From positions 1 to 21,677 of the forward strand of contig JBLIOL010000052.1 of the NCBI GenBank assembly GCA_047639615.1: a stretch of DNA of 21,677 nucleotides, given 5' to 3'. This stretch comes from CAYWNK01 sp047639615 (GTDB lineage: Bacteria; Planctomycetota; UBA1135; GCA-002686595). Made by a program: the position numbers and the translations under genes. The notes under the pieces were generated by a model, which was given only the letters and a program-made list of their open reading frames with translations, made no database searches and had not been told where the DNA came from. Below, piece by piece: positions 1 to 7,887 of the stretch; within the stretch, counting starts at the first letter, position 1; each line of letters opens with the position of its first letter.

Positions 1-467
1 CGATCCCCTTCGACGCCCCCACCATCCGCTACCGCCTCATGTACGGCCGGGCCAGCGGCAAAGAGAAGGCAGCGGCCAACTTCAGCGTAGGAATCTGCGA
101 CAACGCCAACGGCAGCTACATCGCCGCGCACGACGTGTACGACCTAGAAGTGCTCGACCAAGTGGTCGTCCCGCCCTTCGTCCAAGCCGCCTTCGAAGAG
201 GGCAAACGCGACACCAAGTACGCCAAACCCTACGAGATAGAGATCCGCCACGACGGCGAGGAGACCGTCTACCTCTCGGTCAACGGCAAAGAGGTGCGCA
301 AGATCCGCTGCGGCAAGCGCCTCTCCGGCGACATCTTCCTGTGGGTCCACGCCAGCTCCCCGATCGCCCTGATCAACCTGGAAATCGAGGGCACGCCCAA
401 TCTGGAGGGCCGAGTCGAGGAGCGCGCCGCCTGGGTCGAAGAGCAGCTGATCGACATGGGCTTCTAG
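1..467 (+). CDS. 3' end of a protein with a concanavalin/laminin-G-like beta-sandwich domain (partial)
   Basis: The reading frame is open from base 3 through the left edge, so the true start is outside the window; the first internal ATG is at 39. The visible 154 or so residues alternate short hydrophobic strands with polar turns. The stretch YEIEIRHDGEETVYLSVNGK followed by a G-DIFLWV strand is the pattern of jelly-roll domains of the laminin-G, concanavalin or DUF1080 type, which often bind sugars or protein partners. No catalytic motif is visible. The stop TAG at 465-467 lies next to an inverted repeat. If the 75-bp unit there were removed, the frame would read through W-P-A-D-T-A-S to a TAG at 561-563, just before polA. 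The present C-terminus may therefore be a truncation by a few residues. The coding call is good; the fold is inferred by eye and the function is unknown. Confidence 0.6.
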   Translation, partial: IPFDAPTIRYRLMYGRASGKEKAAANFSVGICDNANGSYIAAHDVYDLEVLDQVVVPPFVQAAFEEGKRDTKYAKPYEIEIRHDGEETVYLSVNGKEVRKIRCGKRLSGDIFLWVHASSPIALINLEIEGTPNLEGRVEERAAWVEEQLIDMGF

Positions 468-524
468 CGAGTCATGACGAATGGGCTCTGACGTTTTGTG
501 CCTGACCCCATTCGTCATAACTCG
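468..524. repeat. Imperfect 18-bp inverted repeat (REP-like hairpin or terminator)
   Basis: Bases 468-485 pair with 507-524 at 17 of 18 positions (mismatch 473/519), with a 21-base loop. The right part reads GTGCCTGACCCC, which resembles REP-type palindromes associated with RAYT transposases as I recall them. No T tract follows, so it is a poor intrinsic terminator. The direct repeat GACATGGGCTT lies on both sides (453-463 and 528-538), which suggests insertion of a small palindromic element. Confidence 0.6.
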
Positions 525-566
525 CCGGACATGGGCTTTTGGCCTGCCGATACGGCAAGCTAGGGC

Positions 567-3284
567 ATGCCGCGCCTTTTTCTGCTAGACGGAACAGCCC
601 TCGCCTACCGCGCTCACTTTGCTCTTGCCCGCTCGGGGCTGAGCACGCCCGAGGGTAAGCCCACGGGTGCGACCTATGGGTTCACCATGACCCTGCGGCG
701 CATCCTCAATGAGGAGAAGCCCGACATGATCGCGGTGGCCCTGGACGCCAAGGGCCCCACCTTCCGGCACGAGCGCTACGCCGATTACAAGGCCACGCGC
801 GAACGCGCTCCCGAGGAGATGATCGCGCAGCTGCCCGACATCCGCGCGGTGATCGCGGCCCACGGCCTGCCCCTGTTCGAGATCCCCGGCTTCGAGGCCG
901 ACGACGTGATCGGCACGCTCGCCACCCAGGCGGAGGCGCGCGGGGATGAGGTCTGCATCGTCACCGGTGACAAGGACTTGATGCAACTCGTCTCCGACAA
1001 GGTCGTGCTCTACAACGTCTTCAAGCCCAAGGTCGACTTGATCATCGAGGGCGTGGACGAGGTTTTCGCCAAGTTCAAGACCACCCCGGACCACGTGATC
1101 GACGTGCTCGCCATCATGGGCGATACCTCGGACAACATTCCGGGTGTCAAGGGCATCGGCGAGAAGGGCGCCGCCAAGCTGATCGAAGAGTTCGGCAGTG
1201 TGGCGGGCTTGATCGAGCGCTTGGACGAGGTCAAAGGCAAGACGCGCGAGAAGATCGAGAACGACATGGAGATGCTCAAGCTCAGCCTTGAGTTGGTCAC
1301 CATCGACAAGGAAGTGCCCTTGGATCCGGGCCTGGATTCCATCAAGGCCCCTGCGCCCGATGCGGAGGCACTAGCCGAGCTCTTCGGCGGCCTCGGCTTC
1401 CAGTCCTTGGTCAAGCAGGTACGCGCGGCCAACAGCAAGGAAGACGAGGTCGTGCGCGACTACGTCACCGTGCGCAATGCCGACGATCTAGAAGCCATGC
1501 TCAAGGAGTTGCGCGAGGCTGGCCGCTTCTCCGTCGACACCGAGACCACGGGCTTGGCCGCCCTGCAGGTGGACCTGGTGGGCGTGTCCTTCAGCGCCAA
1601 GGCCGGGCGCGCCTTCTACGTGCCCTTCAACCTCTCGCCGCCCGTGCTGCCCGGCGGAAGCGCCGCACTGCTGGATGCCCTGCGCCCGATCCTCACGGAT
1701 CCGGACCTCTACCGCATGGGCCAGAACTTTAAGTACGACGCCAAGGTGCTCGGGGCGCACGGTATCGACGTGCTGCCGGCTAACTTCGACACCATGATCG
1801 CCAGCTTCACCGTGGCCGGCGCCACGCGCCGGCACGGCCTCGATGAGCTGGCCCTGTCCTACTTCGGCATCCGCAAGATCCCCACCAGCCAAATCATCGG
1901 CACCGGCAAGAAGCAGGTAACCATGGCCCAGGTCATGGTCGAGCAGGTGGCGGAGTACGCCTGCGAGGATGCGGACGTCACCTTCCGCCTGGGCGAGGTG
2001 CTCGCCCGCGAGATCGAAGAGACGAACAACAACTCGCTCTACTACGATCTGGAGCTGCCCCTGGTTCCGGTGCTGACCAACATGGAGCGGCGCGGGATTC
2101 GGCTCGACGTGGGTTTGCTCGAGGAGTTCGGCAAGGAGCTGCAGACTGCCATCGACACGACCGTGGACTCCATTCGCGGAATCGCCGGCGACGCGGGGCT
2201 CAACGTCAACAGCACCAAAGCCCTGGGCACGCTGCTCTTCGAGACCCTCTGCATTCAGGACGAGGCCGGGGTCAAGCGCCCCAAGAAAACCAAGACCGGC
2301 TGGGCCACGGACCACGCCACGCTCACGCAAAATTACGCCGACGTACCGATTGTGCAGGCGCTGCTCGAGTACCGCGAAGTGAGCAAGCTCAAGAGCACCT
2401 ACGTGGACGCTCTGCCGCAGTTTGTGAATCCGAAAACGGGCCGCGTGCACTGCTCCTTCAGCCAGGTATCGGCCGCTACCGGCCGCCTCGCCTCCAGCGA
2501 CCCGAACCTGCAGAACATCCCCGTGCGCACCGATCGCGGCAAGCGCCTACGCCAAGCCTTCATCGCGCGCGAGCCCGATGAACACGGCGAGTGGGTGCTG
2601 CTCGCCGCGGACTATAGCCAGGTGGAGCTGCGCATCCTCGCGCACCTCTCCCAGGATCCCGCCCTGAGCAAGGCCTTCCGCGAGGGTGCTGACATTCACT
2701 CCTCCACCGCCTGCGCCGTGTTCGGCGTAGAGCCCGACCAAGTGGACCGCGGCATGCGCTCGCAAGCCAAGGCGATCAACTTCGGTCTGCTCTACGGCAT
2801 GGGACCTCAGCGCCTAGCGCGCGAGACCGGCTTCACCGTGCCCGAAGCCAAGGACTTCATCGAGCGCTACTTTGCCGCCTTCCCCTCCGTTCGCGGCTGG
2901 ATCGATCAGGTCCTGGAAGCCACGCGGCGTGACGGCAGTGTCGAGACGCTCATGGGCCGCCGGCGCGAGATCCCCGGCATCGAGTCATCCAACAGCCGCG
3001 TGCGCTCCGGCGCGGAGAACGTGGCCGTGAACACGCCCGTGCAAGGCTCGGCCGCGGACATCATCAAGCGCGCCATGATCAACCTCGAGGCGCGCCTGGA
3101 GAGCTCGGACTTGGCGGGCCGCATGCTGCTGCAGGTGCATGACGAATTGGTACTCGAGGTCCCCCTCTCCGAGCTTGAGGCCACCACCGAGTTGGTACGC
3201 GACTGCATGGAGAACGCTGTCTCACTCGAAGTACCCCTGAAGGTGGACTTCGGCCACGGCAAGGACTGGCTCGAGGCCCACTAG
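567..3284 (+). CDS. polA: DNA polymerase I
   Basis: This 905-residue protein has all three domains of a full-length family A polymerase. The N-terminal 5' nuclease (about 1-290) has DGTALAYR, FEADDVIGT, TGDKDLMQLV and MGDTSDNIPGVKGIG. The 3'-5' exonuclease (about 300-490) keeps its acidic residues: D324 and E326 in VDTETTG, the D in GQNFKYD, and the last D in YACEDADVTF. Proofreading should therefore be active. The polymerase domain shows motif A DYSQVELRILAHLS (D682), motif B RSQAKAINFGLLYGM with the Phe found in E. coli Pol I, and motif C QVHDELVLEVP (H858, D859, E860). It fills gaps and removes primers in replication and excision repair. Length is close to E. coli's 928. The ATG at 567 lies three bases after an upstream in-frame stop and has no clear Shine-Dalgarno. 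It appears to stand alone. Confidence 0.98.
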   Translation: MPRLFLLDGTALAYRAHFALARSGLSTPEGKPTGATYGFTMTLRRILNEEKPDMIAVALDAKGPTFRHERYADYKATRERAPEEMIAQLPDIRAVIAAHGLPLFEIPGFEADDVIGTLATQAEARGDEVCIVTGDKDLMQLVSDKVVLYNVFKPKVDLIIEGVDEVFAKFKTTPDHVIDVLAIMGDTSDNIPGVKGIGEKGAAKLIEEFGSVAGLIERLDEVKGKTREKIENDMEMLKLSLELVTIDKEVPLDPGLDSIKAPAPDAEALAELFGGLGFQSLVKQVRAANSKEDEVVRDYVTVRNADDLEAMLKELREAGRFSVDTETTGLAALQVDLVGVSFSAKAGRAFYVPFNLSPPVLPGGSAALLDALRPILTDPDLYRMGQNFKYDAKVLGAHGIDVLPANFDTMIASFTVAGATRRHGLDELALSYFGIRKIPTSQIIGTGKKQVTMAQVMVEQVAEYACEDADVTFRLGEVLAREIEETNNNSLYYDLELPLVPVLTNMERRGIRLDVGLLEEFGKELQTAIDTTVDSIRGIAGDAGLNVNSTKALGTLLFETLCIQDEAGVKRPKKTKTGWATDHATLTQNYADVPIVQALLEYREVSKLKSTYVDALPQFVNPKTGRVHCSFSQVSAATGRLASSDPNLQNIPVRTDRGKRLRQAFIAREPDEHGEWVLLAADYSQVELRILAHLSQDPALSKAFREGADIHSSTACAVFGVEPDQVDRGMRSQAKAINFGLLYGMGPQRLARETGFTVPEAKDFIERYFAAFPSVRGWIDQVLEATRRDGSVETLMGRRREIPGIESSNSRVRSGAENVAVNTPVQGSAADIIKRAMINLEARLESSDLAGRMLLQVHDELVLEVPLSELEATTELVRDCMENAVSLEVPLKVDFGHGKDWLEAH

Positions 3285-3290
3285 CCACAT

Positions 3291-3307
3291 TGCAATTTTG
3301 AATTGCA
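3291..3307. repeat. Short AT-rich palindrome just after polA
   Basis: TGCAATT, a 3-base spacer and AATTGCA form perfect 7-bp arms, seven bases after the polA stop. It stands out as AT-rich in a GC-rich region. It may be a weak hairpin or a regulator site for the next gene; there is no T tract. A second small palindrome, CCTATgcgATAGG, lies at 3326-3338, also upstream of the PAS gene. Confidence 0.35.
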
Positions 3308-3371
3308 TTCAAGACTGCGGGGGGCCCTATGCGATAGGAAGCGAACGCCTCTGTTCCCGGGGGCGCCATCA

Positions 3372-3767
3372 ATGAAGCCTCACTCAACCCAACATCCCTT
3401 CACCCTAGGCTCCTTCGAGCTCGAAGAGATCATCCCGCGACTGGACAACTTTGAGACCGCCGTAGCCATCGTCGATGTGAACGGCAAGGTGGTGCGCGCC
3501 AATGGTCTCTGGACCCGTCGCGGCGGCACCGGCCTCTGCTCAGAGGTAGGTAACGACCTCATCGGAGCCTGCTGTAGGGCGGCCGGAAAAGGCTGCAATG
3601 CGGGTTTCAAGCTGTGCGAAGAGCTGCGCGCCGTGCTGGAAGAGCAAACGGAGTCCTGTGACTGGTTGCCAGCCACCGGCGAGCGCATACGCATCGCACG
3701 CCTGGTCTCAGGCAGCGGCACCTATGCCCTGGTGGCCTTCGGGGAACGCCTGGCTGAGGCCGCCTAG
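3372..3767 (+). CDS. Small single-domain PAS protein, cysteine-rich
   Basis: The frame is open from a TTG at 3303, but the ATG at 3372 gives a compact 131-residue protein starting MKPHSTQHPF. Residues 25-45 (NFETAVAIVDVNGKVVRANG) have the look of the first strands of a PAS sensor domain. The VGNDLIGACCRAAGKG segment matches the helix and loop typical of PAS domains of the type 'VG.NYLEVCRRA'. The last strand, TYALVAFGERL, ends the fold. There is no kinase, cyclase or DNA-binding output domain, so it may act as a stand-alone sensor or partner protein. Six cysteines (56, 67, 68, 75, 82, 96) are unusual for a PAS domain this size and could bind a metal or sense redox state. It lies 173 bp upstream of a poly-ferredoxin that has its own candidate promoter. 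The PAS assignment is likely; the ligand is unknown. Confidence 0.72.
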   Translation: MKPHSTQHPFTLGSFELEEIIPRLDNFETAVAIVDVNGKVVRANGLWTRRGGTGLCSEVGNDLIGACCRAAGKGCNAGFKLCEELRAVLEEQTESCDWLPATGERIRIARLVSGSGTYALVAFGERLAEAA

Positions 3768-3843
3768 GCACCACCCTGCGGCGTCCTGTCGCATACTGAG
3801 CCCACTCCAGAGACCTAGACCCCTGCAGGGATAGACTGAGGGC

Positions 3844-3872
3844 TTGGAGGGCCTCCCGAGGCGTGCTATTTT
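3844..3872 (+). promoter_or_regulatory. Candidate extended -10 sigma70-type promoter for the ferredoxin gene
   Basis: TTGGAG at 3844-3849 and TATTTT at 3867-3872 are separated by 17 bases, and a TG one base before the -10 gives an extended -10 (TGCTATTTT). The spacer starts with a partial palindrome, GGAGGGCCTCCC. Transcription would start near 3879, leaving about a 60-base leader before the ATG at 3941. Confidence 0.5.
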
Positions 3873-3940
3873 CTTGGCGTCCGGACCCCGGGGGTTCGAC
3901 AAAAGCCTTAGCTGCGCCTCCAAGCGCCCCTTCCGTAATC

Positions 3941-5137
3941 ATGGCCGAGACCCAACTCGAGAAGACCGTCGACCAGGGACTGTTCGACGTAGATCCGGTG
4001 CTTTGCATCGCGTGCGATGCGTGCTGCCAGGACTTCCCTGAGGTCTTCTTCATGGGGGACGACGAGAAGGCACACCCCTTAGCCGATCAGCAGGCTGCGC
4101 TCTACAACGCGCGCACCGTGATCGACGTCTGCCCCACCGCTGCCATCGGCTTCTCGGGCGAGGTGCCCCCGCCGATCCTCACGGTCGAGCTGGACGAAGT
4201 TCCCGGCTGGGAAGCCGCCTGGGCCGAGGCCAAGAACCGTCCCGAAGACCGCGTCGAGCGCGACCGCCGCTACGGTCTCGACTTCGACATGCACAAGCAG
4301 TCGGGCCACTTCGAAGTCACCCTGCAACTGCCCACCAAAACACCGGTGGTACGCGACGCCTTCCGCTACGGCGCGCCCGAGGAGATGCCGGAGTACAAGG
4401 TCCACATCTACCGGGAAGGAAACTCCATCCTGGCCACTTGCTGGGTGCCGACCCTGTCGCCCAAGGACAAGACCGACGTCAAGCTGCGCAAGGCCCAGAT
4501 CCTGGCCCTGACGCACACATCCTCATCGTTCCCCGCGCGCTTCACCGCCAAGTGGGACATGCAAGAGGACATTGTCGGCCTGCGCTATCGCTTCGATGCG
4601 CACGGTCAGATCCGCATCTTGGCCTTCACCGATCAGGTGGCTTACGAGAGCTGGTCCTGGCAAGCGCACTTCATCACCTCGGAGTGCACCTCGTGCTCCA
4701 TCTGTGAGCGCGTCTGCCCCACCAACGCGATCTCCTCCGGCGAACGCTACTTCATCGACCCGAGCCTGTGCATCAACTGCTCGGTCTGTGGCATCTACTG
4801 CCCTTTCGATGCCATCGACGACAACACTGAAGTCGTCGTTGAGAAGATCAAGCCCAAGCAAGTGCCGAAGGCGCTCGTGCACGACGAGCTCTGCACCGGT
4901 TGCGAGTTCTGTGTCGACGTGTGTCCCTTCGAAGCGCTGGAGATGATCCCGCTCGAGGAAGTCACGCACTACTCCTTGCCCCAGACGAGCACGATCGCTG
5001 CTGTCATCGACAAGAACTGCGTGTCCTGCAAGCTCTGCGAACAGGTCTGCATCAAGGACGCGATCGAGGTGCCGCGCCCGCACCAGTTTGAGGACATCGG
5101 CATGTCCTTCATGAGCTATATCTCCGACGAGCACTAA
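3941..5137 (+). CDS. Poly-ferredoxin with five predicted [4Fe-4S] clusters and a central non-cluster domain
   Basis: The frame opens at 3863, but ATG 3941 (MAETQLEKT) is the first good start and gives 398 residues. An N-terminal ferredoxin site has C22, C25, C28 or C29, and C64 in VCPTAAIG, with an insertion between the third and fourth ligands. The C-terminal third has four sites in tandem: C249/252/255/259 (CTSCSICERVCP), C277/280/283/287 (CINCSVCGIYCP), C318/321/324/328 (CTGCEFCVDVCP) and C360/363/366/370 (CVSCKLCEQVCI). The last site has Ile where Pro is usual. Residues about 75-240 hold no cysteine cluster and carry a beta-rich stretch (SGHFEVTLQLP...YKVHIYREGN) that I do not recognise. 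No membrane segment or signal peptide is seen, so it is probably a cytoplasmic electron carrier. No partner oxidoreductase lies beside it, and a strong terminator follows. The Fe-S assignment is certain; the pathway is unknown. Confidence 0.85.
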   Translation: MAETQLEKTVDQGLFDVDPVLCIACDACCQDFPEVFFMGDDEKAHPLADQQAALYNARTVIDVCPTAAIGFSGEVPPPILTVELDEVPGWEAAWAEAKNRPEDRVERDRRYGLDFDMHKQSGHFEVTLQLPTKTPVVRDAFRYGAPEEMPEYKVHIYREGNSILATCWVPTLSPKDKTDVKLRKAQILALTHTSSSFPARFTAKWDMQEDIVGLRYRFDAHGQIRILAFTDQVAYESWSWQAHFITSECTSCSICERVCPTNAISSGERYFIDPSLCINCSVCGIYCPFDAIDDNTEVVVEKIKPKQVPKALVHDELCTGCEFCVDVCPFEALEMIPLEEVTHYSLPQTSTIAAVIDKNCVSCKLCEQVCIKDAIEVPRPHQFEDIGMSFMSYISDEH

Positions 5138-5155
5138 GCTCGGCGTACCACCCAC

Positions 5156-5194
5156 AAGGGCTGGCCGCTGAACCGCGGCCAGCCCTTTCTTTTT
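5156..5194 (+). terminator. Rho-independent terminator after the ferredoxin gene
   Basis: Twelve perfectly paired GC-rich bases (5157-5168 with 5175-5186), extendable by one A-T pair, close on the 6-base loop TGAACC and are followed by TTTCTTTTT. The ferredoxin stop is 19 bases upstream. The start codon of the next gene is only four bases after the T tract. Confidence 0.93.
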
Positions 5195-5198
5195 GTCC

Positions 5199-6164
5199 AT
5201 GCGCGTAGTCCCCCATGTGGCGGCAAGCCACGCACGCCGGAATCAGTTCCATACCCTGCTGCTAGTGGGCGCCCTCGGCGGCCTACTCGGCGGCCTGGCC
5301 TGGTTCCTATTCGGCAAGGCTGGGTTGGTGGGCGTGCTGGCCTTCCTAGGCGGCATGTACGTGCTAGCGCCGCGCGTCTCGCCGAAGGTGGTGCTGCGCA
5401 TGTACCGGGGCGTACAGCTGGAACGCCGTCAGGCGCCGGTGCTGTTCGAGATCACGGAGAAGCTGGCCGAGCGCGCCGAACTCGCGAGCGTGCCGCAGCT
5501 CTACTACCTGCCCAGCGATGTGCTCAATGCCTTCACCGTAGGCAGCGGCAAGCGCGCCGCGATCGCCGTCTCCGATGGCCTACTGCGGCGCATGGAAGTG
5601 CCCGAGCTCGCGGGCGTCATCGCCCACGAAATGGCCCACGTAGAGCACGGCGACACGCGCCTGATGGGCTTCGCGGATCTCATGGGACGCATCACCGGCA
5701 GCTTGGCGAGCTTGGGTCAACTGCTCCTCTGGGTGAACATCCCCATGGCACTCCTAGGCATCGCGCCCCTGCCCTGGAGCCTGATCATCCTGCTGCTGGC
5801 CAGCCCAGGCCTCTCGACCCTGACCCAGCTAGCGCTCTCACGCACGCGCGAGTTCGAAGCTGACCGCCGCGCCGCGGAATTGCTCGGCGACCCGCGCCCC
5901 CTGGCCTCCGCCCTGCAGAAACTCGAGCGCGTGCACTCAGGCTGGCTGCGCCACGCCCTAGCCCCGGGCGCGCGCCTGCCCGAGCCCAGCCTGCTGCGCA
6001 GCCACCCCACCACCCCGGAGCGCGTGGCGCGCCTCCTGGACCTCGCCGGCACGCTCCCGCAGCAATCCCCCTGGCCCCACGGCTCCCCGGCCGCCTCCGC
6101 TTTGGCGCCGCTTAGGCGCCAGGCCCAAGCTCCTCGCTGGCACCGCACAAGCACCTGGTTCTAG
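5199..6164 (+). CDS. htpX: HtpX-like M48 family membrane zinc metalloprotease
   Basis: The 321-residue protein has two N-terminal membrane segments (about 18-33 and 38-54). A conserved soluble region with PQLYYLPSDVLNAFTVG and AIAVSDGLLRRM follows, then the zinc site HEMAH (H143, E144, H147) in GVIAHEMAHVEHGD. Two further hydrophobic segments lie at about 172-205. The third zinc ligand is E218 in SRTREFEADRRAAELLGDP, and the C-terminal SHPTTPERVARL is typical of the family. HtpX-type proteases cut damaged membrane proteins with their active site facing the cytoplasm. The reading frame also allows TTG 5193, but ATG 5199 is preferred. Either start touches the upstream terminator, leaving no room for a separate promoter and ribosome site. 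Expression may come from readthrough or from a start further in. The last codons lie inside a 14-bp tandem repeat. Confidence 0.88.
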   Translation: MRVVPHVAASHARRNQFHTLLLVGALGGLLGGLAWFLFGKAGLVGVLAFLGGMYVLAPRVSPKVVLRMYRGVQLERRQAPVLFEITEKLAERAELASVPQLYYLPSDVLNAFTVGSGKRAAIAVSDGLLRRMEVPELAGVIAHEMAHVEHGDTRLMGFADLMGRITGSLASLGQLLLWVNIPMALLGIAPLPWSLIILLLASPGLSTLTQLALSRTREFEADRRAAELLGDPRPLASALQKLERVHSGWLRHALAPGARLPEPSLLRSHPTTPERVARLLDLAGTLPQQSPWPHGSPAASALAPLRRQAQAPRWHRTSTWF

Positions 6165-6192
6165 GCACCTGGTTCTAGGCACTGGGTTTTAG
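6151..6192 (+). repeat. Three tandem 14-bp repeats across the htpX stop codon
   Basis: GCACCTGGTTCTAG occurs at 6151-6164 and 6165-6178 exactly, and as GCACTGGGTTTTAG at 6179-6192. The first copy encodes the end of the protease (S-T-W-F-stop), so every copy carries a TAG. The pattern fits replication slippage. Confidence 0.9.
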
Positions 6193-6232
6193 CGCTCATC
6201 GGCCCTCGGCATCCTGCGCTAGAATCAGCCGC

Positions 6233-7873
6233 ATGATCGCCACCCTGCTGCTCTGCGCTGTCCTCCAAGACAGCGCGCCTGTCACGCCCCCCACCCCCGA
6301 GACCAGCGCCCCCATTAGCGCCGCGGACCTGGCCGGCCACGTGCGCGTGCTGTCCTCCGACGCCTTCGGCGGCCGCGGCCCGGGTCAGTACGGCGAGGAG
6401 AAAACCGTCGCCTACATGATCGATCGCTTCAAGGCCTTCGGTCTCGAGCCGGCCGGCACCGACGGTGGCTGGACGCAGGCCGTGCCCATGCGCGAGCTCA
6501 CGCCGATCCAAACGCCGACCGCTAGCTACGATGCGGGCTTCGGCAAGCAGGACCTGGTCTTCGGCCGCGATGTGATGGTCTTCAGCCCGGCCGGCACCGA
6601 GCCCGTCGCGCTCACCGATAGCCCGATGGTCTTCGCGGGCTACGGCATCGTCGCGCCCGAGTTCGGCTGGAACGATTACGAGGGCATCGACGTCAAGGGC
6701 AAGACCGTCGTCGTGCTCGTCAACGACCCCGGCTACGCCAGCGGCGACCCCGCGCTCTTCCGCGGCAACGCCATGACCTACTACGGTCGTTGGACCTACA
6801 AGTACGAGGAGGCCGCGCGCCAGGGCGCCGCCGGCTGCCTGATCGTGCACGAGACCGGCGCCGCTGGTTATCCCTGGCCCGTGGTCGTGCAAGGCTGGGG
6901 CCGCCCGCAGCTCTACCTGGCCGCCGATGAGAGTGCACCCGCCCCTTCGCCGATCCAAGGTTGGCTCACCGACGTCGCAGCCGCCGATCTCTTCAAGGCT
7001 GGCAAGCACGACTTCGCCGGCCTCGTAGCCGCCGCCCAGAAGCCCGGCGCACGCCCCACGCTCCTGACCAGCAGCTTCACCAGCTTCGCCCACAACACCA
7101 GCCGCGACCTGGCCTCGGCCAACATCGCCGCCAAGATCGTGGGCTCCGAATTCCCCGATGAGACCGTGCTTGTCTGCGCCCACTGGGACCACCTAGGCGA
7201 CACCCAAGACGGAACCAAGGACAGCATCTACAACGGCGCCCACGACAACGCCACGGGTACCGCGGCTCTGCTCGAGCTCGCCGAGGCCCTGGCCAGCGCC
7301 CCCACTAAGCCCAAGCGCACAATCCTCTTCCTCTCGATCACAGCGGAAGAGAAGGGCCTGCTCGGCTCCGCCTACTACGCCCGCGCGCCCCTGGTGCCCG
7401 TGGCCAAGACCGTCTGCGGCATCAACATCGACGGCCTCAACTCCGACGGCCCCATGGATGACATCGTCGTTGTCGGCTACGGCGCCTCCGAACTCGACGC
7501 GGACCTAGCCCTAGCCGCCATCGCCCAAGGCCGCACGGTTTCGCCGGAAGCGACTCCCGAGAAGGGCTCCTACTTCCGCTCCGACCACTTCTCCCTGGCC
7601 AAGGTCGGCGTGCCCATGCTCTACACCAACGCCGGCACCACCAGCACCGAGCACGGCGCCGAATGGGTCAGCGAACGCCGCGGCGACTACGTAGCCAACC
7701 GCTATCACCGCGCCAGCGACGAGTACCACTCAGGCTGGGACCTCTCCGGTGCCGCCGACGACGTGCAACTCTTCCACGCGTTGCTCGCCCGCTGGGCAAG
7801 CGAACCCCGCTGGCCCGCCTGGGCACCGACGTCGGAATTCCTGGCTGCGCGTGAGGCGAGCCAGGGGAAGTAG
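6233..7873 (+). CDS. Secreted M28 family zinc aminopeptidase with a PA domain
   Basis: The 546-residue protein starts with a short hydrophobic leader (MIATLLLCAVLQ) that looks like an exported or lipid-free signal but lacks the usual positive residues. A protease-associated (PA) insert is visible at about 125-270 (VFAGYGIVAPE, GKTVVVLVNDPGY, ARQGAAGCLIVHE). The M28 catalytic domain follows, with two-zinc ligands and base: H317 and D319 in CAHWDHLGD, D338 in GAHDNATG, E372 and E373 in TAEEKGLLGS, D in NIDGLN and H in YFRSDHFSL. All are intact, so it should cleave N-terminal residues from peptides outside the cytoplasm. It starts 68 bp after the protease stop. TAGAAT at 6220-6225 lies only seven bases before the ATG and could be a -10 box for a nearly leaderless transcript; no good -35 was found. 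The GC-rich tail overlaps many antisense frames that are not genes. Confidence 0.9.
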   Translation: MIATLLLCAVLQDSAPVTPPTPETSAPISAADLAGHVRVLSSDAFGGRGPGQYGEEKTVAYMIDRFKAFGLEPAGTDGGWTQAVPMRELTPIQTPTASYDAGFGKQDLVFGRDVMVFSPAGTEPVALTDSPMVFAGYGIVAPEFGWNDYEGIDVKGKTVVVLVNDPGYASGDPALFRGNAMTYYGRWTYKYEEAARQGAAGCLIVHETGAAGYPWPVVVQGWGRPQLYLAADESAPAPSPIQGWLTDVAAADLFKAGKHDFAGLVAAAQKPGARPTLLTSSFTSFAHNTSRDLASANIAAKIVGSEFPDETVLVCAHWDHLGDTQDGTKDSIYNGAHDNATGTAALLELAEALASAPTKPKRTILFLSITAEEKGLLGSAYYARAPLVPVAKTVCGINIDGLNSDGPMDDIVVVGYGASELDADLALAAIAQGRTVSPEATPEKGSYFRSDHFSLAKVGVPMLYTNAGTTSTEHGAEWVSERRGDYVANRYHRASDEYHSGWDLSGAADDVQLFHALLARWASEPRWPAWAPTSEFLAAREASQGK

Positions 7874-7887
7874 GCCGCTGGTCCGCA

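Noticed and set aside
1488..2450. 320-residue minus-strand frame inside polA
   Set aside because: It is an antisense shadow typical of high-GC genes; composition is dominated by Gly, Ala, Val and His, with no domain, while the plus strand encodes intact polymerase motifs.
6161..7192. 343-residue minus-strand frame opposite the M28 peptidase
   Set aside because: The opposite strand has all zinc ligands of the peptidase in order; the antisense protein is Gly-rich without recognisable folds.
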